This document shows positions 44,541-53,618 of a stretch of DNA of 64,000 nt, piece after piece. The notes under the pieces are model-generated. The model did not search any database, was not told the DNA's origin, and saw only the letters and a list, made by a program, of their open reading frames with translations. A program made the translations under genes and the position numbers. Numbering within the stretch: position 1 is the first letter of the stretch; every line of letters begins with the position of its first letter. The DNA comes from Aquamicrobium zhengzhouense (lineage in GTDB: Bacteria > Pseudomonadota > Alphaproteobacteria > Rhizobiales > Rhizobiaceae), in the NCBI RefSeq assembly GCF_016124105.1, contig NZ_JADGMQ010000005.1, positions 1-64,000 of the forward strand, read 5' to 3'.

Positions 44541-44796
44541 CTGATCTTCCTCGGTAACTGAATCCATAAATTGCGCGGAATGTAGCATTGGCCCACTGAT
44601 GTGCCTTGGCAGCGCGCTCTCATTTCTTCAGTGCGCTCGGAATATTATTCCAACAAAAGTTGCGGTCAGGGCAGGAACGTCTTCCCACCTGGCAGACGAC
44701 GACTGCCACACCTTGGCTGCGGTTGAAAAAATCGTTTGATCTTAAGGCTCCGCAATAATCCGAAGTAACGTGGGCGAGACTCGATGCAGAAATTTC

Positions 44797-44826
44797 TTGA
44801 AATCGATTTCATTATCCAATTACAAT
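44797..44826 (+). promoter_or_regulatory. sigma-70 promoter of the sugar operon
   Basis: TTGAAA (44797-44802) and TACAAT (44821-44826) are separated by 18 bases, close to the sigma-70 consensus. A start around 44833 would give a leader of about 27 bases containing AAGGGAGG before the GTG at 44860. Both boxes are overlapped by LacI-type dyads. Confidence 0.7.
44799..44810. promoter_or_regulatory. LacI-type operator O1
   Basis: GAAATCGATTTC is a perfect 12-base palindrome with the central CG typical of LacI/GalR-family operators. It overlaps the -35 box. The LacI-family gene at 49455 in the same operon is the likely binder. Confidence 0.7.
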
Positions 44827-44834
44827 CGATTTCA
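44823..44834. promoter_or_regulatory. LacI-type operator O2
   Basis: CAATCGATTTCA, containing the perfect core AATCGATT, is a second, weaker copy of the O1 dyad. Its centre lies 23 bases from that of O1, and it overlaps the -10 box and likely start point. Confidence 0.6.
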
Positions 44835-44859
44835 TCAGTTCGCACCAAGGGAGGAACCT

Positions 44860-45885
44860 GTGAAGAAACTGACCCAGCTTGGACTCGCCGGCGTTGCCGC
44901 CGCCGCGATTTCCGCCTCAGCCGCCGCAGCAGCAGACTACAAGATCGGACTCTCCAATGGGTGGGTCGGCTCGGAGTGGCGCACCCAGATGATCGAAGAA
45001 GCCCAGGCTGCCGCTGCCGCCTGGACGGAAAAGGGGCATAATGTCGAGGTGGTGGTGCAAAGCGCCAATGTCGACGTGCCGGGTCAGATTGCTCACGTGC
45101 GCAACTTCATCAATGAGGGCGTCGACGCGATCATTATAAACCCCAACAGCCCGACCGCATTCGACCCTGTCTTTGCCCAGGCAAAGGAAGCCGGGATCCT
45201 GGTGATCTCCACCGACGCTGAAGTTTCTTCTCCTGATGCTCTTTACGTTGGCATCGACCAGACGGCCTGGGGTGCCGCTGGTGCGGAATGGCTGGCCAAG
45301 GCGCTGGACGGCAAGGGCAATGTCGTTGCCATTAACGGCGTCGCCGGCCACCCGGCCAATGAGATGCGTGTTGCTGGGTACCGCTCGGTCTTCGAAAAAT
45401 ACCCGGACATCAAGATCGTCAACGAGGTGAACGCGAACTGGGATCAGGCGCAGGGCCAGCAGGCGATGCAGAACCTTCTCGCCACCAACCCGGACATTAA
45501 CGGCGTCTGGGTGCAGGACGGCATGGCTGCCGGCGCGTGGAAGTCGATCATGGATGCCGGCAAGGCCGGCGACATCGCCGCAACCGGTGAGATCCGCAAG
45601 GACTTCATCGATCTCTGGACCGCTGAAAAGCTGAACTCCGGCGCATCGGTAAACCCTCCCGGCGTGATGGCCTCAGCGCTGAACGTCGCCGTCTTCATGC
45701 TTGAGGGCCGTGAACTGAAGGAGCCGGCAACGGCGGGCCAGTACAAGAACGCTATGTATCTGCCGATCCCGTTCATTGACTCTGACAATCTTGCCGAAGC
45801 GGCAAAGCAGGTCGACGGCAAGCCGGGCTACTACTCCTACACCAGCGCCCTCTCGATCGACGAGGCCGAGGCACTGTTCAAGTAA
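44860..45885 (+). CDS. sugar ABC transporter substrate-binding protein
   Basis: A periplasmic binding protein of 341 residues in the ribose/galactose-type (RbsB-like) class. Signal peptide LGLAGVAAAAISASAAAAA; mature part begins DYKIGLSNGWVGSEWRTQM, with VDAIIINPNSPTAFDP and DLWTAEKLNSGASVNPPG later. Start is GTG at 44860 with AAGGGAGG five bases upstream; the frame remains open upstream. First gene of the operon, separated from the ATPase gene by a strong hairpin that may raise its expression relative to the rest. Confidence 0.93.
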   Translation: MKKLTQLGLAGVAAAAISASAAAAADYKIGLSNGWVGSEWRTQMIEEAQAAAAAWTEKGHNVEVVVQSANVDVPGQIAHVRNFINEGVDAIIINPNSPTAFDPVFAQAKEAGILVISTDAEVSSPDALYVGIDQTAWGAAGAEWLAKALDGKGNVVAINGVAGHPANEMRVAGYRSVFEKYPDIKIVNEVNANWDQAQGQQAMQNLLATNPDINGVWVQDGMAAGAWKSIMDAGKAGDIAATGEIRKDFIDLWTAEKLNSGASVNPPGVMASALNVAVFMLEGRELKEPATAGQYKNAMYLPIPFIDSDNLAEAAKQVDGKPGYYSYTSALSIDEAEALFK

Positions 45886-45900
45886 GTCTTCCTCCACGAC

Positions 45901-45926
45901 CGGAAGCGGGGTCAGCCCCGCTTCCG
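45901..45926 (+). terminator. strong stem-loop between binding protein and ATPase genes
   Basis: CGGAAGCGGGG (45901-45911) pairs perfectly with CCCCGCTTCCG (45916-45926) around the loop TCAG. No T run follows, so it is better read as an mRNA-stabilising or partly terminating hairpin, as seen after binding-protein genes of many ABC operons. Confidence 0.75.
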
Positions 45927-45949
45927 CCTGAAGGCAGGAGATCCACGAC

Positions 45950-47443
45950 ATGGCGAAGCTGAAGATCAGCGGCGTAAGTAAGGCTTACGGCGCAACGGTG
46001 GCGCTCAGCCGCGGCGACCTCGAGCTGCAGGCCGGCGAGGTGCACGTTCTCATCGGATCGAACGGGTCCGGCAAGAGCACGCTTTGCAAGATCGTCGCCG
46101 GCTCTGTTCGGCCGGACAAGGGCGAAGTGCTGCTCGACGGCAAACCGGTCACCATGAGCGGGCCGCGAGCTTCCAAGGCGCTTGGCATCGGCATTTTCTA
46201 CCAAGAGCTCAGCCTCGCGGCTCGCCGCACGGTAGAGGAGAATATCTGCCTTCCCGATCTGCCGATGAAGGGTCCGTTTGTCGACCGCAAGACGCTCTCT
46301 GAGCGCGCGGCCCGCTACATCGCCCTGTTCGACGGCGTGACGGGCGAAGGTTTTTCCCCCGACGCCACAGTCGACATCCTTCGTGCTGACCAGCGGCAGC
46401 TTGTCGAGATCATGAAGACGCTCGCCAGCGAAGCTTCCATCCTCATATTTGACGAGCCCACTTCGGCGCTCGACCGCGCCCAGGTGGATCGGTTCTTTCA
46501 AATTCTGACGCGCCTGAAGCAGGAAGGCCGCGCCATCGTCTTCATCTCCCACCGCATGGATGAAATCTTTTCCATTGGCGATCAGGTGACCGTTCTGCGC
46601 GATGGCGCAACGATCGGCACCTCGCGCATCGCTGACACCAACGCGCAAGAAATTGTGCGCATGATGGTTGGCGAAGAACCCGCCATCGCTGCTCAGGCGC
46701 AGACAAGTTCGGCGGCCTCTGGCCCAGTCGCGCTGCGCCTTGCCAATCTGTCGGGCGCTGGCTTCTCCGATATCGGTTTTGAGGTCAGGCAGGGCGAGAT
46801 CCTCGGCCTCGGCGGTTTGCACGGTCAGGGCCAGTCTTCGGTGCTGCGCGCACTGTTTGGTGCCGGCGCGGTTACATCCGGCGACGTATCGCTTGAGGGC
46901 GCGAGCTATCGGCCGCACGATCCGCGCGCCGCGATCAGAGCCGGTCTTGCCTACGTCTCGGGCGATCGCGGCCGCGACGGCGTCATCCAGGGCCGCCCCA
47001 TTCTTGAGAACGTGACCCCGATCCATTTCCTCCGAAATCGCCTCAGGCTTGCAAGCCCGGCCTCTTTGAAACGCAAGGCGACGCCCGCGGTTGAAGCGTT
47101 GAAGACCAAGTTCGCCAGCTTTGCTCATCCGATAGGCTCGCTGTCTGGCGGGAATCAGCAGAAGATCGTGATCGCGCGCTGGCTGATCGATAGACCCAAG
47201 GTGCTGCTGCTCGATGACCCCACCAAAGGCATTGACCTGTCGGCCAAGGCAGATCTGTTTGCGCTGGTGCGCACACTCGCGGCCGAGGGCATGGCGATCG
47301 TCCTGTACTCGTCCGAAGACGCAGAACTTCTCAGCAATTCCGACCGCATCCTCGTCTTCAATGGCGGACGCATCACCCGGGAACTCACAGGCGCAGAGCG
47401 GACCCGCTTCAACCTCTACGAAGCCGCCTACGAGGCCGCATGA
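45950..47443 (+). CDS. sugar ABC transporter ATPase, two-domain (RbsA type)
   Basis: Cytoplasmic ATPase of 497 residues with two ABC domains. The N-terminal domain has Walker A IGSNGSGKSTLC, a degenerate signature (LRADQRQLVEIMKTL) and Walker B ILIFDEPTSALD; the C-terminal domain has a diverged Walker A (GLHGQGQSS), signature LSGGNQQKIVIARWL and LLLDDPTKGID. This asymmetry is normal for RbsA/MglA proteins. GGCAGGAG precedes the ATG. A 534-codon antisense frame is a shadow. Confidence 0.95.
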   Translation: MAKLKISGVSKAYGATVALSRGDLELQAGEVHVLIGSNGSGKSTLCKIVAGSVRPDKGEVLLDGKPVTMSGPRASKALGIGIFYQELSLAARRTVEENICLPDLPMKGPFVDRKTLSERAARYIALFDGVTGEGFSPDATVDILRADQRQLVEIMKTLASEASILIFDEPTSALDRAQVDRFFQILTRLKQEGRAIVFISHRMDEIFSIGDQVTVLRDGATIGTSRIADTNAQEIVRMMVGEEPAIAAQAQTSSAASGPVALRLANLSGAGFSDIGFEVRQGEILGLGGLHGQGQSSVLRALFGAGAVTSGDVSLEGASYRPHDPRAAIRAGLAYVSGDRGRDGVIQGRPILENVTPIHFLRNRLRLASPASLKRKATPAVEALKTKFASFAHPIGSLSGGNQQKIVIARWLIDRPKVLLLDDPTKGIDLSAKADLFALVRTLAAEGMAIVLYSSEDAELLSNSDRILVFNGGRITRELTGAERTRFNLYEAAYEAA

Positions 47444-47512
47444 TGAGGACTGTTTTGGTCGTTTCGCGGGGCGCGCTGACACCCCTACCCCTCACCCGTC
47501 ACAGGAGACAGC

Positions 47513-48505
47513 ATGATGGTTGATGCTGTTGCCACACCGCCGCGCAGACCGGGCGGCATCAAACGTTTCATCGAAGCCTATCCGTTTCTGCCGGCGCTGA
47601 TCATCATGCTGGTGCTGCTTGCGCTCAATGGCATCTGGCAGCCCCGGAGCGTCAGCCTTGTCGGCATCACTGGTCTCATCAAGACCTACATGGCGCTGAT
47701 GCTGCTCGCCGTCGCGCAAACCTATGTCGTCTATGCCGGCGACATTGACCTTTCCGCCGGAGCCATTGTCTCGCTGGTCAATGTGGTCATCGTCGCGGTG
47801 ATGGCCTCGCTGGGCGACAGTGGTGTCTCCGTCCTCGCGGCCATGGCCATCGGCCTTGGCGCTGGCCTCGCCTGTGGCATCGTCAATGGCATTGTGGTCG
47901 CGGCCTTTCGCCTGCAGGCTATCGTCGCCACTTTTGCCACCTCGATCTTCTTTACCGGTCTTGCGCTTTGGGTGATGCCGGTCGCCGGAACGCCCGCTCC
48001 CGCCACCTTCTGGCGGACCTATGGTGGACGCATTCTCGACGTTCCGTTCGTGTTCTGGGCCGCGGCCCTGCTGGCGGTCATTCTCTATCTGCTCGCCCGC
48101 ACGCGTCACGCACTGCAACTGCTCGCCGTTGGCGACGACGCGCAGGGTGCCTATCAAAGCGGCCTGCCGGTCACGGCGATCCGCATACGCGGCTATGCCA
48201 TGTGCGGTGTGTTCGCAGCCCTTGCCGCCTTCTGCATCACCGGTGACACCGCCAGTGGCGATCCGCTGGTCGGCGGCAAGATGACCCTCTACTCCATCGC
48301 AGCGGTCGTTCTTGGCGGAACCGCGCTTGCCGGGGGCTATGGCACGGTGGTCGGCTCGGTCTTCGGCGCGCTGATCATCGGCCTCATCAACTCCCTCGTT
48401 TACTTCGTCGGCACACCGTCAGAGTGGCAGAACCTTGTCCAGGGCCTTGCCATCCTCGTGGCGTTGGTCGCCGGGATCCTGATTGGCCGGAGAGCACGCG
48501 CATGA
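47513..48505 (+). CDS. sugar ABC transporter permease 1 (RbsC type)
   Basis: Inner-membrane permease of 330 residues with about nine hydrophobic segments, family motif YVVYAGDIDLSAGAIVSLVN and conserved VLGGTALAGGYGTVVGSVFGALIIGLI near the C-terminus. CAGGAGACAGC precedes the ATG; a second ATG is the next codon. It pairs with the permease that starts inside its last codon. Confidence 0.94.
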   Translation: MMVDAVATPPRRPGGIKRFIEAYPFLPALIIMLVLLALNGIWQPRSVSLVGITGLIKTYMALMLLAVAQTYVVYAGDIDLSAGAIVSLVNVVIVAVMASLGDSGVSVLAAMAIGLGAGLACGIVNGIVVAAFRLQAIVATFATSIFFTGLALWVMPVAGTPAPATFWRTYGGRILDVPFVFWAAALLAVILYLLARTRHALQLLAVGDDAQGAYQSGLPVTAIRIRGYAMCGVFAALAAFCITGDTASGDPLVGGKMTLYSIAAVVLGGTALAGGYGTVVGSVFGALIIGLINSLVYFVGTPSEWQNLVQGLAILVALVAGILIGRRARA

Positions 48506-49458
48506 CCCGGCTCGTCGACACTTTGAAGACCCCCATCATCGTCGCTCTGGCGCTGATCTTCCTGCTGCTCATCGTTGGAGAAATGCTTTCGCCCGGCTTT
48601 GCCTCGCCAACGCAGATCATGCGCCTTTTGATCGTGGCGGCTCTGCTCGGCATCGTCGCGGCAGGCCAAAATCTCGTCATCCTCGGCGGGCGCGAAGGCA
48701 TTGATCTGTCCGTAGGCGGCGTTGTTTCGCTGTCGGCCATCATCGCTGGAAATCTGATGAACGGCCAGGATGCCGGCATTCCGCTCGCCATCCTCGGATG
48801 CGTCGCCACCGGAGCATTGATCGGCCTCATCAACGGCGTCGGCGTCACCTTGATGCGCATTCCGCCTTTGGTGATGACGCTCGGCATGCTCGGCGTCCTG
48901 CAAGGCCTTCTTGTTGTCATTCGCCAGGGCATCCCGTCCGGGCGCGCAGCACCCGGCCTCTCCCAATTCGTCACGCAGCCATTCCTATTGGGGCTCCCAG
49001 GCATCATCTGGCTCTGGGTGCTGATCGGTCTGTTCCTCGCTTTCCTCTTGTCGCGCACGGTCTACGGTCACCGCATCTATGCGATCGGATCTAATGAGCA
49101 GGCGGCGCGCATGGCAGGCGTTCCGGTTGCGGCAATCCGCATCTCGCTCTTCGCGCTTTCCGGTGTCTTCGCCGCCATCGCCGGCATTTGCCTGATCGGC
49201 TATTCCGGCTCGTCCTTCGCCAATGTTGGCGAGCAGTACATGCTGCCGTCGATCATCGCGGTGGTGTTTGGCGGAACCTCGCTTGCCGGTGGCAAGGGCG
49301 GCTACACCGGCACAATGGCAGGCGCGATGATGCTCACCGTGCTTCAGGGCATTCTGACCACCGTGAATATTGATGAGTCCGGACGCCAGATGATCTTCGG
49401 CGCAACGCTGCTGCTCCTGATGTTGTTCTACGGCCGCGGGAAGGCCATGCGCGCATGA
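48502..49458 (+). CDS. sugar ABC transporter permease 2 (RbsC type)
   Basis: Inner-membrane permease of 318 residues, paralogous to the one before it: NLVILGGREGIDLSVGGVVSLSA and VVFGGTSLAGGKGGYTGTMAGAMML. Two different permeases imply a heterodimeric channel. The ATG at 48502 overlaps the previous stop (ATGA); an in-frame start 78 bases earlier is not needed. Its own stop overlaps the LacI gene start. Confidence 0.94.
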   Translation: MTRLVDTLKTPIIVALALIFLLLIVGEMLSPGFASPTQIMRLLIVAALLGIVAAGQNLVILGGREGIDLSVGGVVSLSAIIAGNLMNGQDAGIPLAILGCVATGALIGLINGVGVTLMRIPPLVMTLGMLGVLQGLLVVIRQGIPSGRAAPGLSQFVTQPFLLGLPGIIWLWVLIGLFLAFLLSRTVYGHRIYAIGSNEQAARMAGVPVAAIRISLFALSGVFAAIAGICLIGYSGSSFANVGEQYMLPSIIAVVFGGTSLAGGKGGYTGTMAGAMMLTVLQGILTTVNIDESGRQMIFGATLLLLMLFYGRGKAMRA

Positions 49459-50474
49459 ACAGCAGGCCCAAGATCAAGGACATTGCCGAGCGGGCGGGCG
49501 TTTCACCCGCCACCGTATCGCGCGCGCTTTCAGGCAGTGGCCTTGTCGCCGAACCAACGCTCTCGCGCATTCGCGAGACCGCGAGGGCGATGAACTACCG
49601 CCCGAATGTCAGCGCGAGAAATCTTCGCACCCAACGCTCCATGTCGGTGCTTATGGTCGTCCGGGACATCAGCAATCCCTTCTACCTCGAAGTCATGAAA
49701 GGGGTCGAGGAAGCAGCCAGCGATGCCGGCTACTCCGTCCTCATGGGAAACACCCAGAACAACCCGCGCCGCGAGACGGAATATTTCGACATGCTGCGGG
49801 ACGGCCATGCCGACGGAATGATCCTGATGACCGGCAAGCTGCCTCCGAGGCTCGAGTCCGAAGGCAGTGCTTTGTCCCAGCTCCCGCTGGTCGTCGCATT
49901 GGAAACAATTGAAGGTTATGGCCTGCCGCATGTGCAGATCGACAATCGCGGCGCTTCTCGTGAAGCGGTCGAGCACCTCATCGGCTTGGGCCATCGCCGC
50001 ATCGCTCACCTCACCGGTCCCCTCCCGGAACTGATGGCGACGTTGCGCCGAGACGGTTGGCGCGAGGCGATGCAAGCAGCGGGCCTCGACATTCCCGCCG
50101 CCTATGAGCAGCGTGGCGACTACCTCCTTCGTACGGGGCAGGAACTGACTGCGAAACTTTGGGAGCTGCCTGAGCCGCCGACGGCCATCTTTTGCGCCAA
50201 TGACGAAATGGCGTTCGGCGCGATCCATGAATTGCGCAGGCGTGGCCTTGATGTTCCCGCCGACGTCTCGGTCGTGGGTTTCGACGACATTTATCTGAGC
50301 CAGGCGCTGTTTCCGCCACTGACGACGGTGAGCCAGCCGCGCGCCGAGATTGGCCGCAAGGCCATGTCCCTGCTTTTGGACGTCATCGGCGAAGCTGATC
50401 TGCCACCTGATCCGGTGGTGATGCCAACGATCTTGAAAATACGCGGGACGACCGGTCCCGTCCGCGAGAATTGA
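49455..50474 (+). CDS. LacI-family transcriptional regulator
   Basis: A 339-residue regulator with the N-terminal helix-turn-helix [21 protein letters not shown] and hinge [12 protein letters not shown], then a periplasmic-binding-like sensor domain ([19 protein letters not shown] near the C-terminus). It starts inside the stop of permease 2 and so is part of the operon it probably controls. The dyads at 44799-44810 and 44823-44834 have the palindromic, CG-centred form that this family binds. Confidence 0.94.
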   Translation: MNSRPKIKDIAERAGVSPATVSRALSGSGLVAEPTLSRIRETARAMNYRPNVSARNLRTQRSMSVLMVVRDISNPFYLEVMKGVEEAASDAGYSVLMGNTQNNPRRETEYFDMLRDGHADGMILMTGKLPPRLESEGSALSQLPLVVALETIEGYGLPHVQIDNRGASREAVEHLIGLGHRRIAHLTGPLPELMATLRRDGWREAMQAAGLDIPAAYEQRGDYLLRTGQELTAKLWELPEPPTAIFCANDEMAFGAIHELRRRGLDVPADVSVVGFDDIYLSQALFPPLTTVSQPRAEIGRKAMSLLLDVIGEADLPPDPVVMPTILKIRGTTGPVREN

Positions 50475-50489
50475 GGGAGGACATCAAAC

Positions 50490-51728
50490 ATGGCTGAAAC
50501 CAGAGAGAGATTGCGTGTCGGTTTCGTCGGCTCGGGCTTCATCGCTCACTTCCATCTGAAGTCGATGATTGGCGTTCGCAATGTCGATGTGACCGGCGTC
50601 TACAGCCGCAGCGCCGAGAAGCGGCAGACATTCGCCAATGCAGTCACCGAACACGGGCTGGGGAATTGCCGCACGCACGAGACGCTCGAAGCCCTGCTGA
50701 CCGCCGATGATGTCGACGCCATCTGGATTCTGTCACCAAACGACACGCGTCTTGATGTGATGCGCGAGCTGCACCGTCTCAAGACGGAAGGCCGTAGCAA
50801 GATCTTCGCCGTCGCCTGCGAGAAGCCGCTCGCGCGCACCGTCGCCGAAGCGCGCGAAATGGTGCGCCTGGTGGAAGATGCCGGACTGAACCACGGCTAC
50901 CTCGAAAATCAGGTCTTCTGCACCCCGGTCCTGCGCGGCAAGGAGATCATCTGGCGTCGCGCTGCATCGACAACGGGCCGGCCTTACCTTGCACGCGCTG
51001 CGGAAGAGCATGCGGGCCCGCATGAGCCGTGGTTCTGGCAAGGAGACAAGCAGGGCGGCGGCGTTCTGTCTGACATGATGTGCCACTCGGTTGAAGTTGC
51101 CCGTCATCTTCTGACCGCCCCTGACGCACCCCGCAACTCGCTGAAGGTCAAGGCCGTCAATGGCACTGTCGCGAATTTGAAATGGACCCGGCCCCATTAT
51201 GCCGACCAGCTTCGCAGCCGTTTTGGCTCGGAGGTCGATTACCGAAACCGTCCTTCCGAAGATTTTGCGCGCGGGACAATCGAGCTTGAGGACGAGGACG
51301 GCAACGAACTGATGATCGAGGCAACGACCTCGTGGGCCTATGTCGGCGCGGGGCTACGCATCCAGCTGGAGCTGCTTGGCCCGGAATACGCCATGGAGTT
51401 CAACTCGCTCTCGACAGGCCTCAAGGTGTTCATGTCTCGCGCGGTCAGCGGTGCCGAGGGCGAGGACCTTGTCGAAAAGCAGAATGCCGAGCAGGGTCTG
51501 ATGCCGGTACTTGAGGATGAAGCCGGCGTCTACGGCTACACGGACGAGAACCGTCATATGGTCGAGTGCTTCCGCAAGGGCGAAACGCCGCTCGAGACTT
51601 TCCACGATGGCCTTGCCGTGGTTGAAATCCTGATGGGCCTTTACATGTCAGCTGAGTTGGGCCGCACGGTGCGGTTCCCCGAACCGGAGCTTGAGAATTA
51701 TGTCCCGGTTGTCGCCCGCCCCCGCTGA
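50490..51728 (+). CDS. Gfo/Idh/MocA-family oxidoreductase
   Basis: A 412-residue NAD(P)-dependent sugar dehydrogenase. The Rossmann motif is VGFVGSGFIAHFHLKSM (about 10-26), the active-site EKPLARTVAEA (about 111-121) has the conserved Lys, and MCHSVEVARHLL supplies the likely catalytic His. It probably oxidises a sugar, inositol or glycoside carbon. GGGAGGACATC precedes the ATG; the 3' end overlaps the SIS gene by 29 bases. Confidence 0.93.
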   Translation: MAETRERLRVGFVGSGFIAHFHLKSMIGVRNVDVTGVYSRSAEKRQTFANAVTEHGLGNCRTHETLEALLTADDVDAIWILSPNDTRLDVMRELHRLKTEGRSKIFAVACEKPLARTVAEAREMVRLVEDAGLNHGYLENQVFCTPVLRGKEIIWRRAASTTGRPYLARAAEEHAGPHEPWFWQGDKQGGGVLSDMMCHSVEVARHLLTAPDAPRNSLKVKAVNGTVANLKWTRPHYADQLRSRFGSEVDYRNRPSEDFARGTIELEDEDGNELMIEATTSWAYVGAGLRIQLELLGPEYAMEFNSLSTGLKVFMSRAVSGAEGEDLVEKQNAEQGLMPVLEDEAGVYGYTDENRHMVECFRKGETPLETFHDGLAVVEILMGLYMSAELGRTVRFPEPELENYVPVVARPR

Positions 51729-52743
51729 CGGTCCATCGCAGCGCGAACTCCTGATTGACGAGATGCGTCGGCAAAATGGCGACGCACTCGCAACCCTTGA
51801 TGAAAATCGCGAGCTGGCCCGCGAGATCGCCTCTCGACTGAGAGCGCGCGACCGTCTGCTGCTGCTGGGCATGGGCGCGTCGCATTGGTCAAACCGAATG
51901 GCGGCCGGGTTTTACCGTGCCGCTGGCATCGACGTACGCACCGAACCGATCTCGGAGAACTTGCGTCAACCGCAAGCTTCTGGCGGCCAGGTTGTATTCC
52001 TGACGTCTCAATCGGGAAATTCCGGAGAGGTGCGTGTGTGGCTCGGCCATCACACGGACACTCGAGATGTCTATGGCCTGACGCTTCAGGAGGGGAGCCT
52101 GCTTGAGCGATCGGTGCCCTGCCTCATCGGGCAAGGCGCGACCGAGCTTCCCTTTGCTGCAACGCGCAGCATCAGCGTTACCCTTGCGCTGCACGGCGCG
52201 GTCCTTGAGGCTTTGGGAGTAGACCTAACATCGCTGCGGCAGTTGTGGTCGCAGCCTTATCAGCACCCAGAGCTGCCAGAGGCGGCGATTTCGGCGCTGA
52301 CCCATTGTCGATCTCTCTTTCTCGCCTCGCGCGCGGAGGCGGTTCCGGCATTGGAATGCTGCGCCCTGACCTTTATGGAGCTTGCACGAACTCCGGCCAT
52401 CGCGCTTGAACTTGGCCAGCTTATTCACGGTCCACAGGAAGCACTGAGCAACCAGACAGCGTTGCTTCTGGTCCGCAGATCAGGTCCGGACGAAGCCAAC
52501 ATCACCCGCTTTGCGTGGCAGGCAATGGCCTGGGGCGTTCCGCTGGTAATGATCGACATCGGCGAAGGGCTGGTTCAAATCGAAGGTGCCTCAACCATTT
52601 CGCTTCCCGCAGCGAACGGTCTCGCGGCACCCGCACAGCTTCTCCCCGTACTCCAGGCTCTGATCATCGATGCCGCCGCCCATCGATTGCTGGACATGGG
52701 TGTGCCGCAGCGCTCGTCGAAGGTGACGGACGGCGAAGCATGA
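51700..52743 (+). CDS. SIS-domain sugar isomerase/deglycase-like protein
   Basis: A 347-residue protein with two SIS domains, as in GlmS isomerase halves, AgaS and fructoselysine-type deglycases. SIS1 has LLGMGASHWSNRMAAGFYRAAG and the phosphosugar loop LTSQSGNSGEV; SIS2 follows from about residue 190 with ELGQLIHGPQEAL, whose His-Gly-Pro recalls the deglycase/isomerase active site. The ATG at 51700 overlaps the previous gene by 29 bases; its stop overlaps the kinase start. It probably acts on the phosphorylated product of the next gene. Confidence 0.88.
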   Translation: MSRLSPAPADGPSQRELLIDEMRRQNGDALATLDENRELAREIASRLRARDRLLLLGMGASHWSNRMAAGFYRAAGIDVRTEPISENLRQPQASGGQVVFLTSQSGNSGEVRVWLGHHTDTRDVYGLTLQEGSLLERSVPCLIGQGATELPFAATRSISVTLALHGAVLEALGVDLTSLRQLWSQPYQHPELPEAAISALTHCRSLFLASRAEAVPALECCALTFMELARTPAIALELGQLIHGPQEALSNQTALLLVRRSGPDEANITRFAWQAMAWGVPLVMIDIGEGLVQIEGASTISLPAANGLAAPAQLLPVLQALIIDAAAHRLLDMGVPQRSSKVTDGEA

Positions 52744-53618
52744 CCGCTCCACTGCTCGTCCTTGGCAACGTCAATGTCGATCTTGTGCTTGGCCCGGTGG
52801 ATGGCTGGCCTGAAATCGGCACCGAGATCGAGGTTGATCGGGCCGAAATGCGGGCCGGAGGGTCGGCTGGCAACACGGCACTTGCGCTAACGGGACTGGG
52901 CGAACCACATCTCCTCATCGCCTCCACCGGCGACGACCCGAACGGCGTCTGGCTTCGAGGTGAATTTGACGCAAACAATTGTCGCTGGATCGACGATCCG
53001 GGGATGACCACGACCACCGTCGGCATCGTGCACCGGGGCGGCGACCGCGCATTCTTTACCACGCCCGGGCACCTACAACGCGCCACTCCTGAAGCGCTGC
53101 TTGCGCGTGTCGATCCAGCTCCCTTCAAGGGGGCGGTCGCAATTTTGTCAGGCAATCTCCTGATGCCGAAACTGCGCGATGCGACTGGCGATTTGCTGAC
53201 CAAGCTTCGCGCACGAGGCTGGCAGACCGCGATCGATCCCGGCTGGCCGCCGCAGGGCTGGACTGATCATTTCCGCCAGACCATGGTCGAGTGGCTCCAG
53301 CTTTGCGACCACGTGCTTCTGAATGAAGAGGAAACCAGCGGTTTCGGTGGCGCAGACGCCCTCCTCGGCGCAATCCCCGCCACATCCACGCTGATCATCA
53401 AGCGCGGTGCCGAAGGTGCCAATGCGTTTCGAAACGGGCAGAACATTTCTGTCGCCGCGCCACAGGTCGAGGTGGTCGACACGGTCGGTGCAGGCGACAC
53501 GTTCAACGCGGCGTATCTGGCAAGACATATCGCGGGGGCATCTCTTGAGAATGCCTTGCGGCACGGCGTCGAGATCGCCTCATGCGCGGTCTCAACCTTT
53601 CCGCGCCGCTACAAATAA
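52740..53618 (+). CDS. PfkB-family carbohydrate kinase
   Basis: A 292-residue ribokinase-family sugar kinase. It has the first signature AEMRAGGSAGNTALALTGLG (about 37-56) and the second, catalytic signature DTVGAGDTFNAAYL with the base Asp (about 247-260); LLNEEETSGF is also typical. The ATG overlaps the SIS gene stop (ATGA). Kinase and SIS protein together suggest phosphorylation followed by isomerisation or deglycation. Its last 10 bases overlap the convergent TauE gene. Confidence 0.92.
   Translation: MTAPLLVLGNVNVDLVLGPVDGWPEIGTEIEVDRAEMRAGGSAGNTALALTGLGEPHLLIASTGDDPNGVWLRGEFDANNCRWIDDPGMTTTTVGIVHRGGDRAFFTTPGHLQRATPEALLARVDPAPFKGAVAILSGNLLMPKLRDATGDLLTKLRARGWQTAIDPGWPPQGWTDHFRQTMVEWLQLCDHVLLNEEETSGFGGADALLGAIPATSTLIIKRGAEGANAFRNGQNISVAAPQVEVVDTVGAGDTFNAAYLARHIAGASLENALRHGVEIASCAVSTFPRRYK

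Larger units (their letters stand above)
44541..44859. promoter_or_regulatory. divergent control region between two transport operons
   Basis: About 320 bp with no gene, holding the promoter of the minus-strand flavoprotein/ABC operon (not located) and the readable promoter and operators of the plus-strand sugar operon (44797-44834). Confidence 0.7.

Noticed and set aside
45878-47482. 534-codon minus-strand frame
   Set aside because: Antisense to the RbsA-type ATPase, which carries all expected ABC motifs.
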